Shown piece after piece: positions 58,004 through 64,000 of a stretch of DNA of 64,000 nt. Source of the DNA: Saccharopolyspora phatthalungensis. Its GTDB lineage: Bacteria > Actinomycetota > Actinomycetes > Mycobacteriales > Pseudonocardiaceae. Made by a program: the position numbers and the translations under genes. The notes below the pieces were generated by a model. It worked only from the letters and a program-made list of their open reading frames with translations, was not told the DNA's origin and did not search any database. The stretch is taken from assembly GCF_014203395.1 (NCBI RefSeq), contig NZ_JACHIW010000001.1, positions 3,517,501-3,581,500 of the forward strand, read 5' to 3'. Numbering within the stretch: the first letter of the stretch is position 1; every line of letters begins with the position of its first letter.

Positions 58004-58114
58004 CGCTCCTCGTACGTCACGGTTCGGTCTCGGTAATGCCTCGCTCCCCCGAGAGGTGTTCCCCGCGCTCCCCCGGCGGGCGACGACCGGATCTCCCCGA
58101 GACGGAAGGTGGAG

Positions 58115-58888
58115 ATGGGCAAGCACCGCAAGGAGGGCGGCCATACCCCGAAGGCCGCCCTCCCGCTCCGGAACAAGGTCGTCGCGGCGGTCGTCGCCGG
58201 TGGTGCCTTCGCCGCAGTCGGACAGCCGCTGGCCGCCAACGCCGAACCCCAGTCCGGGCGCGCCGTGCAGCCGGTGGCCGGAAACGAGGACCTGAGCCTG
58301 GCCGTGACCGGCACGGCCAAGAGCCCGGCGGCGGTTCGGCTGCTCGCGGCCGAGGTCGAGACCAACTCGCTGGCCGAGTCGCAGAAGCTTGACAAGAGCA
58401 AGGCGATCGAGCAGGCCCGCGAAGCGGCCGAGGCCCAGGCTCGCGCGGAGGCCGAGCGGGCCGCCGAGGCCAAGCGCGCGGCGGAGGAGCAGGAGAAGCG
58501 GGCGAACGGCTTCGTCAAGCCCGCCGAGGGCACCTTCACCTCGGGCTTCGGTGCCCGCTGGGGCACCAGCCACCTCGGCATCGACATCGCCAACAACATC
58601 GGTACCCCGATCCGCGCCGTGGCCGCAGGCACGATCATCGACGCCGGACCGGCCAGCGGCTTCGGCCTGTGGATCCGGGTACAGCACAACGACGGCACGA
58701 TCACCGTCTACGGCCACATCAACACGATCGACGTCAGCGTCGGCGAGCAGGTCGGGGCTGGCGACAAGATCGCGACGATGGGCAACCGCGGCCAGTCCAC
58801 CGGACCGCACCTGCACTTCGAGGTGATCCAGGACGGCGTCAAGATCAACCCGTTGCCGTGGCTACAGGCGCGCGGCATCTCGGTGTAG
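58115..58888 (+). CDS. Secreted M23 peptidase
   Basis: 257 residues from ATG 58115 (GTG 58109 possible). An N-terminal export segment NKVVAAVVAGGAFAAVG with A-N-A at about residue 42 leads to an Ala/Glu/Arg-rich coiled coil (about 85-130, QAREAAEAQARAEAERAAEA), then the LytM/M23 domain: Zn ligands in HLGIDIAN, and HLHFEV near the end; GTPIRAVAAGTII between. Cleaves peptide cross-links of the cell wall, or activates other hydrolases. A palindromic terminator follows. Confidence 0.93.
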   Translation: MGKHRKEGGHTPKAALPLRNKVVAAVVAGGAFAAVGQPLAANAEPQSGRAVQPVAGNEDLSLAVTGTAKSPAAVRLLAAEVETNSLAESQKLDKSKAIEQAREAAEAQARAEAERAAEAKRAAEEQEKRANGFVKPAEGTFTSGFGARWGTSHLGIDIANNIGTPIRAVAAGTIIDAGPASGFGLWIRVQHNDGTITVYGHINTIDVSVGEQVGAGDKIATMGNRGQSTGPHLHFEVIQDGVKINPLPWLQARGISV

Positions 58889-58911
58889 TAAGCGCGCCAA
58901 CCCCCGAAGCT

Positions 58912-58951
58912 GCCGCCCGGGACCTGCAACCCCCGACAGGTCCCGGGCGGC
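58912..58951. terminator. Bidirectional terminator between M23 gene and sigF
   Basis: Perfect 15-bp stem GCCGCCCGGGACCTG / CAGGTCCCGGGCGGC with a 10-nt loop, between converging genes. Confidence 0.85.
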
Positions 58952-58959
58952 TCTCTCCG

Positions 58960-59778
58960 CTACTGCTCGCTCATCGTCTGCGCGGGTCGGTCTTCCTCCA
59001 GGCGCTGGCGCAGCCAGCCGAGGGTGCGGGCGAGCAGCCGGGACACGTGCATCTGGGAGATGCCGATCTGCTCGGCGATCTGGGTCTGGGTCATGCCGCG
59101 GAAAAACCGCATCACCAGGATGCGGCGCTCCCGGTCCGGCAACTCATCGAGCAGCGGCCGCACCATCTCCCGGTTCTCGACCTCGACCAGCTCGGCGTCA
59201 TCGGAGCCGATGGCATCGCCGAGCGGGATCTCGTCGGTGTCGGTGAGCAGTTCGTCGAGCGAGGCACTGCGATAGGCGTTGCCCGCCTCCAGGCCGCGGT
59301 AGACATCATCGGTGCTGATCCCCAGATGCTTGGCCAGCTCGCTCGGCGTCGGCGCCCGACCCAATTCCTGCGACAGCCGGGCGATCGCCGCCGATACCGA
59401 CAGGTGCAGTTCTTGCAGGCGGCGCGGCATCCGCACCGCCCAACCGGTGTCCCGGAAGTGCCTGCGCACCTCGCCCATGATCGTCGGCACCGCGTAGGAC
59501 AGAAAATCCACGCCGCGCTCCGGGTCGAACCGGTCCACCGCGTTGATCAGCCCCAGCGTCGCGACCTGGGTCAGGTCTTCCTGCGATTCGCCGCGGTGGC
59601 TGAAGCGGCGGGCGATGTGCTCGGCCACCGGCAGGTGCTCGGTGACCAGGGTCTCGCGGAGTTCGGAATGGCGCGGATCCTGCTTGTTCAACTTCGCAAG
59701 CTCACCGAACAGCGGCGCCAGCCGGTCGTAGCGCTCGTTGCGCGAATGCGTCGTCGGCTTGGAATCCGCTCGTTTCAC
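58960..59778 (-). CDS. sigF: SigF/SigB-family RNA polymerase sigma factor
   Basis: 272 residues with sigma-70 regions 2 (RRFSHRGESQEDLTQVATLGLINAVDRFDP), 3 (MPRRLQELHLSVSAAIARLSQE) and 4 (RRILVMRFFRGMTQTQIAEQIGISQMHVSRLL). Controls stress or sporulation-type genes in actinobacteria. Its ATG (59778) overlaps the stop of the anti-sigma gene (ATGA), the normal rsbW-sigF arrangement. No anti-anti-sigma gene is in the window. Confidence 0.95.
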   Translation of the reverse strand: MKRADSKPTTHSRNERYDRLAPLFGELAKLNKQDPRHSELRETLVTEHLPVAEHIARRFSHRGESQEDLTQVATLGLINAVDRFDPERGVDFLSYAVPTIMGEVRRHFRDTGWAVRMPRRLQELHLSVSAAIARLSQELGRAPTPSELAKHLGISTDDVYRGLEAGNAYRSASLDELLTDTDEIPLGDAIGSDDAELVEVENREMVRPLLDELPDRERRILVMRFFRGMTQTQIAEQIGISQMHVSRLLARTLGWLRQRLEEDRPAQTMSEQ

Positions 59779-60215
59779 ACGTGGGCCGTCCGTCCCTTGG
59801 TCAACTCGATCCGCACCAGGTGGCTGCCGTTAGTAGCAGCATCCGACTCGACCGAGGTTGACACAACGTCGGCCAATGCGCTGAGCACACGCCAGCTGAA
59901 GGTGTCCTTGCGCGGGCCGAACGCATCGTCGCTGAGCACCTCCGCGGTGACCGACAGCCGGTCGTCGCCGGTGCGGAACCGGCAGACCAGGGTCGCCTCC
60001 GGCGCGGCCAGCCGGACCAGCGACGAGCACGCCTCGTCGACGGCCAGTCGCAGGTCGGCGATCGAGTCGACGTCGTAATCGGCGCGCATCGCGAGGTCGC
60101 CGACCACCGCCCGCATCACAGCCAGCTGGGCTGGTTCGGCCGCGATGCGGACCTCGACCAGATTCGCCGCGGCTGTCTCCGGCTCGACGTGCGCGAGCTC
60201 GCGTTCCACGCTCAT
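59775..60215 (-). CDS. rsbW: Anti-sigma factor (RsbW/UsfX-like)
   Basis: 146 residues; GHKL ATPase-fold kinase: ADLRLAVDEACSSLVRLA (N-box), DDRLSVTAEVLSD, and the end VRIELTKGRTAH. Binds and inhibits the SigF-type factor and phosphorylates an anti-anti-sigma factor. ATG 60215 follows GAGGAGG. Close to UsfX of mycobacteria in order and length; a G1-box with the usual GxGL is degenerate, as in UsfX, so kinase activity is uncertain. Confidence 0.88.
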   Translation of the reverse strand: MSVERELAHVEPETAAANLVEVRIAAEPAQLAVMRAVVGDLAMRADYDVDSIADLRLAVDEACSSLVRLAAPEATLVCRFRTGDDRLSVTAEVLSDDAFGPRKDTFSWRVLSALADVVSTSVESDAATNGSHLVRIELTKGRTAHV

Positions 60216-60308
60216 CCCGGGCCGCCTCCTCTCGGTCGGTGCGGCGCACACCTTACTCACAGTCACCTGATACCCGAGGCCCGCACCGAACAAACGGACG
60301 CCCGGCAG

Positions 60309-60938
60309 CTACACCAGACTGGTCCAGTAGTCCCAGAACGCCTGCAGGATCAGGGCCACGATCACCAGATACCACACCGCGAGCACGAGGCTGTGGAACC
60401 GGCCCAGCGCCACGCCGACGGATCGCCCGCCGCCGAAGCGGCCCATCGTGAGGTTGTGCAGGGTCGTGTACCAAAACAGCGAGATCGTCACGACCCACAC
60501 GATCATGCAGTACGGGCACAGCGCGCCGATCTCGTAGAGGCTCTGCACGATCAGCCAGTGGATGAAGGCGACGGCGAGGGTGGTCCCGGCCTGCATCCCC
60601 AGCCAGAACCAGCGCGGCGGCCGGAACCCGGCCAGCACCGCCGCGCCGACGGTGACCACCACCGGGAACGCCGCCACCCCGATCAGCGGATTCGGGAAGC
60701 CGAACACCGCGGCCTGGGCGCTGTCCATGACCGAACCACACGAGATGATCGGGTTGATGCTGCAGGTCGGCACGTAGCCGGGATTGGCCAGCTTCAGCAG
60801 TTTCTCCATGGTCAGCGCGAATGAGCTGGCCAACCCGATCGCGCCGCCCACGACGCACAGCCAGCCCAGGCCGCGCGGCGCGGCGGTCGGGGCCGGTACG
60901 TCGACCGGGGCCGGATCTGCCTCCTGGACGGCCGTCAC
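60309..60938 (-). CDS. Vitamin K epoxide reductase family protein
   Basis: 209 residues, four or five membrane segments. Reactive cysteines: loop pair in PTCSINPIISCGS and the CxxC of ALCPYCMIVW. Regenerates oxidised disulfide-forming partners using quinone. GTG 60938 overlaps the DsbA-like stop, so the two act together in oxidative folding outside the membrane. Confidence 0.92.
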   Translation of the reverse strand: MTAVQEADPAPVDVPAPTAAPRGLGWLCVVGGAIGLASSFALTMEKLLKLANPGYVPTCSINPIISCGSVMDSAQAAVFGFPNPLIGVAAFPVVVTVGAAVLAGFRPPRWFWLGMQAGTTLAVAFIHWLIVQSLYEIGALCPYCMIVWVVTISLFWYTTLHNLTMGRFGGGRSVGVALGRFHSLVLAVWYLVIVALILQAFWDYWTSLV

Positions 60939-61681
60939 TTCGCCTGCTCCTCGTCGACCCTGGCGCGGAAGGCGTCGTTGAGCTGCTGGACGGTCTGCAC
61001 GTTGCCCGGGTTGAACTGCTTGCCGTTGATGAAGATCGTCGGCGTGCCCTCCGCGCCAGCCCGCTGCGCGTCCGCGCTGTCGCCGTCGATCTTGGCGTTG
61101 ACCTGCGGCGAGTTCATGTCCTGGTGGAACTTCGCGACGTCCAGGCCGAGCTGCCGGGCGTACTGGTCGAACGCCCCGCGCGCCCTGGCTTCGTCGCTGC
61201 TGGTGCTCTGCCCGTCGGGCGTCAGTGCCCAGGCCGCGTAGTTGTCGTACAGGGCGTGATACATCTCCTTGAACTTGCCCTGCACCCCGGCGGCTTCGGC
61301 GGCCTGCGCGGCGGGCCGGGCCAGCGGGTGAATGCTCAGCGGGAAGTTGCGGGTGATGAACGTGATCTTGCCCGCGTAGTCCTTCTCGACCTGCTTGGTC
61401 AACGCCTCGTAGTACTGGTGGCAGGCCGGGCACTGGTAGTCGAGGAATTCCACCACCGTGACCTTGTTGCCGGGCGACTCGAGCAGCACGTGGCTGTCCG
61501 GCTTGCGTAGCACCTCGGCCGCCACCGTCTGGCCTCCCGAACTGGTGTTGTTGTTGCCGCTCCGGCTGAACAACAGCACGCCGCCGAACACCAGGACGGC
61601 GACGATGATCACCGTGATGGTGAGAATGAGGTTCGTGGACAGCCAGCTTTTCCTGGTCAGCGGATTATTGTTCTTCGGCAT
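60935..61681 (-). CDS. DsbA-like thiol-disulfide oxidoreductase (membrane-anchored)
   Basis: 248 residues. N-terminal membrane anchor LILTITVIIVAVLVFGGVLLF (about residues 18-38), then a thioredoxin-like domain with CPAC in DYQCPACHQYY (about residue 84) and cis-Pro in GTPTIFINGKQF. Makes disulfides in exported proteins and is re-oxidised by the VKOR encoded next. ATG 61681 used. Divergent from the DNA ligase. Confidence 0.93.
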   Translation of the reverse strand: MPKNNNPLTRKSWLSTNLILTITVIIVAVLVFGGVLLFSRSGNNNTSSGGQTVAAEVLRKPDSHVLLESPGNKVTVVEFLDYQCPACHQYYEALTKQVEKDYAGKITFITRNFPLSIHPLARPAAQAAEAAGVQGKFKEMYHALYDNYAAWALTPDGQSTSSDEARARGAFDQYARQLGLDVAKFHQDMNSPQVNAKIDGDSADAQRAGAEGTPTIFINGKQFNPGNVQTVQQLNDAFRARVDEEQAK

Positions 61682-61856
61682 GGCGTGCTTTCACCTTCGG
61701 CGGTCGGGTCCGCTCGTGCGGCGGGAGGACGACGGGTCTATTTTCTCGCATTAACCCGATAGGGATTTCTCCCGGGGTCGAACTCACAGCCCGTTCACAG
61801 CCGGCTCTCAGCTGGGCTGGTTTGCCGCGCCGAATTCGCCGGGTATTCAACGATCG

Positions 61857-62852
61857 ATGAACGATCCGTTGCGCCTGCTCGACGATGCCGAACGCGGCCG
61901 GCTGCGATCCTGGCCCGGCGGGACCTGGCAGGAGCCCGCCCTGGCGACGCTGACGCACCGCCGGTTCTCCGACCCGGACTGGGTCTTCGAGCGCAAGCTG
62001 GACGGGGCGCGGGTGATCGCCGGTTGCGATGGGGACCGGCCGGTGCTGTGGTCACGCAACCACAAGCGGGTCGACGCGGCCTACCCGGAGATCATCGACG
62101 CGCTCGCCGCCCAGGGCACCGACCGGTTCGTGCTGGACGGCGAGATGGTCGCCTTCGAAGGCGACCAGACGAGTTTCGCGCGGCTGCAAAAGCGCATCCA
62201 CCTGACCGATCCGCGGGCGGCCCGGCGGACCGGGGTGCCGGTCTACTACTACGTGTTCGACCTGATCGCCTTCGGCGGCGTGGACCTGACGAGGCTGTCG
62301 CTGCGAACCCGCAAACGCCTGCTGCGCGATTGCTTTGACTTCACCGATCCGCTGCGGTTCAGCGCGCACCGTACCGGAAACGGCGAAGAGTTCTACCGCG
62401 AAGCCTGCCGGCGCGGTTGGGAAGGGCTGATCGCCAAGCGCGCCGACCAGCCCTACCGCAGCGGGCGCACCCGCGATTGGCTTAAGTTCAAATGCGTCGC
62501 CGACCAGGAATTCGTCATCGGCGGCTACACCGACCCCAAGGGATCGCGGTTCGGTTTCGGCGCGTTGCTGGTGGGCTACTACCGGGAATCGAAGCTGCGC
62601 TACGCCGGCAAGGTCGGCACCGGGTACGACGAGCGGACGCTGCGAGAGCTGCGCGATCGGCTGGACGAGCTGAGCCGCCACGGCTCGCCGTTCGCCGACC
62701 CGGTGCCCGAACGCGGCGCGCACTGGGTGGAGCCGGAGCTGGTCGCGGAGATCGGATTCACCGAATGGACCGACGACGGCAAGCTGCGCCACCCGAGGTT
62801 CTCGGGACTGCGCAACGACAAACGCCCACAGGACGTGGTCCGGGAGGCCTAG
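61857..62852 (+). CDS. ATP-dependent DNA ligase (LigD/LigC-like)
   Basis: 331 residues. Adenylation Lys47 in FERKLDGARVIAG (KxDG), then DGEMVAFEGDQTSF, YYVFDLIAFGG, WEGLIAKRADQPYRSGR and WLKFKC in order; C-terminal OB fold with GFGALLVGYYRES and GKVGTGYDERTL. Stand-alone ligase domain, without the polymerase or nuclease of LigD. Joins nicked DNA, probably in repair. Confidence 0.93.
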   Translation: MNDPLRLLDDAERGRLRSWPGGTWQEPALATLTHRRFSDPDWVFERKLDGARVIAGCDGDRPVLWSRNHKRVDAAYPEIIDALAAQGTDRFVLDGEMVAFEGDQTSFARLQKRIHLTDPRAARRTGVPVYYYVFDLIAFGGVDLTRLSLRTRKRLLRDCFDFTDPLRFSAHRTGNGEEFYREACRRGWEGLIAKRADQPYRSGRTRDWLKFKCVADQEFVIGGYTDPKGSRFGFGALLVGYYRESKLRYAGKVGTGYDERTLRELRDRLDELSRHGSPFADPVPERGAHWVEPELVAEIGFTEWTDDGKLRHPRFSGLRNDKRPQDVVREA

Positions 62853-62998
62853 CGGTCGAGGAGGACCGGCACCTCGTTGGCGGCCGGTAGCACCGATGTC
62901 TCCGTCTGCGGGGGGTTCCACGTCGCGAGCAGAACGGTCGTCATGACCATCAGTACCGTTCCGACAACCGACACGATGGTGCGGCTGTTGCTCTGCAT
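62849..62998 (-). CDS. 49-aa single-pass membrane protein
   Basis: MQSNSRTIVSVVGTVLMVMT begins a 20-residue hydrophobic helix (about residues 9-27) followed by WNPPQTETSVLPAANEVPVLLDR outside. ATG 62998; the ribosome binding site is weak (GGAAATTCGGGGG). Unknown function; overlaps the ligase stop tail-to-tail by 4 nt. Small size makes this less certain. Confidence 0.55.
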   Translation of the reverse strand: MQSNSRTIVSVVGTVLMVMTTVLLATWNPPQTETSVLPAANEVPVLLDR

Positions 62999-63168
62999 GG
63001 CTGTTGCCCCCGAATTTCCTGCGTAGGGATAAGACGATTTCGGCGAACGCCGAGCTTGGCGTCCCGCATGGGGTGTCGCCACGGGGAGCAACAACGTTAG
63101 CCGACCGGGCCGTGTTCCCGGTGTGACGCGGAACTCCCAGGTGAGCAAGGGCGCTTGGGGTCGAGCGG

Positions 63169-63174
63169 TATCGT
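63169..63174 (+). promoter_or_regulatory. -10 element of the PucR-type gene
   Basis: TATCGT 8 nt before the GTG at 63183, no Shine-Dalgarno sequence; leaderless start inferred. Confidence 0.45.
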
Positions 63175-63182
63175 TTCAGGTT

Positions 63183-64000
63183 GTGGTAGCTGATCCTGCC
63201 GATTCCGCCGCCGCGCTGGCCAGGGCGCGGCTCGATGACGTTCCCGCCCTCACCGAGCGGCTGATGGCGGCCATCTTCACCGACAACCCGGAATGGACCG
63301 ACTACAGCCCGGTCCAGAAGGAAGACCTCTGGGAGGGCTGCCGGCAGTACCTCGAACGCATCCTGCAGATCCTCAGCGGCGCGGTGGCCGGGCCGGACGG
63401 CGACGACGTGGCGGCCGCGATCGGCCGCCGCCGCGCCGAGCAGGGCGTGCCGCTGGAGGTGATGCTGCGGACGTTCCGGCTGGGCGGCCGGATTGCCTGG
63501 GAGGCGCTGGTCGATCAGGCCCACCAGGACGGTGCCGACCCCGACTCGGTGCTGGGCGTTGCGACGTCGATCTGGACGGTCATCGACGGGTTGTCCTCGA
63601 CGCTGTCGACGTCCTATCGCAACACCGAGTTGGAGCGACTGCGCCGCGACGACCAGCGGCGCCACGCACTGGTGGAGGACCTGCTCTCGGGTCGCGCGCG
63701 GGACATCGCGTTCGCGCAGCGCACCGCGAAGGAACTCGACCTGCCCACCGGCGGGCTGTACCTGGTGATCGTCGCCGACACGACCAGCGACGGCGGTTTC
63801 GCGCTGCGCGGGCAGCAGGATGCCTTGAGCGCCTTGCACTTCCGCTCGGTCTGGCAGGTGCGCGCTGACTCGCTGGTGGGACTAGTGGCGCTGGAGCAGC
63901 GGAACAAGAACGTCGCGTTGGACGCGCTGCGACCGCTGGCGCGGGGCCGCGTCGCCGTGTCGCCGTCGGTCCGCGGCCTCGCGGAGGTGGGGTTGGCCCA
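63183..64000 (+). CDS. PucR/CdaR-family regulator (3' partial)
   Basis: Open to the window end (272 codons seen). The N-terminal region (ARARLDDVPALTERLMAAIF, EGCRQYLERILQILSG) and RRRAEQGVPLEVMLRTFRLGGRIAW match the N-domain of actinobacterial PucR-like regulators; SGRARDIAFAQRTAKELDLP leads into the central GGDEF-like domain. The C-terminal HTH lies outside. GTG 63183 is chosen from the -10 and the protein start. Target unknown. Confidence 0.8.
   Translation, partial: MVADPADSAAALARARLDDVPALTERLMAAIFTDNPEWTDYSPVQKEDLWEGCRQYLERILQILSGAVAGPDGDDVAAAIGRRRAEQGVPLEVMLRTFRLGGRIAWEALVDQAHQDGADPDSVLGVATSIWTVIDGLSSTLSTSYRNTELERLRRDDQRRHALVEDLLSGRARDIAFAQRTAKELDLPTGGLYLVIVADTTSDGGFALRGQQDALSALHFRSVWQVRADSLVGLVALEQRNKNVALDALRPLARGRVAVSPSVRGLAEVGLA

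Noticed and set aside
57837..58114. c-di-AMP (ydaO) riboswitch before the M23 peptidase gene
   Set aside because: Often present before wall hydrolases in actinobacteria, but its conserved elements were not found here; only a plain promoter and a short stem are visible.
62052..63839. 595-codon minus-strand frame over the DNA ligase and PucR genes
   Set aside because: Overlaps two supported genes and has no motifs.

Overview
The window is high-GC actinobacterial DNA, most like a Pseudonocardiales genome such as Saccharopolyspora. The gene families, the GTG/TTG starts, the TANNNT -10 elements placed 6-8 nt before start codons, the 13E12-type HNH gene and the trp - lgt - gltBD - pyk order all fit that group. 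Genus is an inference. No rRNA, tRNA, CRISPR array or intact insertion sequence was seen.

Layout. 1-5421 is the tryptophan operon: trpE (5' end outside the window), a Trp-associated membrane protein, a possible leaderless short ORF, trpC, trpB and trpA, followed by lgt. 6578-9566 (minus) holds a BtuCDF/FecBCD-like metal-chelate or cobalamin importer with a decayed XRE regulator behind it. 9956-16004 is gltB-gltD. 16129-20495 is an accessory island of lower GC: a half-length HemC-like protein, a small Cys protein, an XRE/TPR regulator, a PIMT-like methyltransferase with a 37-aa charged peptide gene directly upstream, and a scrambled partial duplicate of the island. 20488-28736 (minus) carries a helicase-associated/WYL protein, a HelD-type RNA polymerase-recycling ATPase, a secreted lytic transglycosylase and a LuxR-type AAA regulator. 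28861-36121 is housekeeping: DUF2461, VanZ, pyk, tesB, a divergent Lrp/LysE pair, dacB-type PBP and DedA.

36122-38134 is a repeat-rich stretch leading to an HNH endonuclease gene with an SOS-box-like site. 38127-47382 is a one-carbon/glycine-betaine block: Rieske ferredoxin and reductase, dimethylglycine oxidase, GbcA-like Rieske oxygenase, then bioB, glyA and gcvT on the other strand behind a tandem glycine riboswitch. Betaine demethylation would feed dimethylglycine, C1 units, glycine and serine. 47510-48926 holds an orphan Phd-like antitoxin, a small basic protein and an RHH/Doc toxin-antitoxin pair. 48955-51454 is a Tm-1-like / PEP-hydrolase-like / SRPBCC operon.

51520-57836 looks like a sulfonated-glycan or sulfolipid locus: a sugar epimerase, a GT-C membrane protein fused in frame to a GT2 domain, GtrA, an SQD1-like UDP-sulfoquinovose synthase, and a TauE/SafE exporter whose mRNA begins with a HVDLRRV-type sulfur leader peptide. 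58115-64000 has an M23 peptidase, a SigF/RsbW pair, a VKOR/DsbA oxidative-folding pair, an ATP-dependent DNA ligase, a small membrane protein and the start of a PucR-type regulator.

The best candidates for something new are the two-gene peptide/PIMT-methyltransferase locus (18496-19724) with its rearranged copy, the leader-peptide control of tauE beside sqdB, and the half-length HemC homologue.
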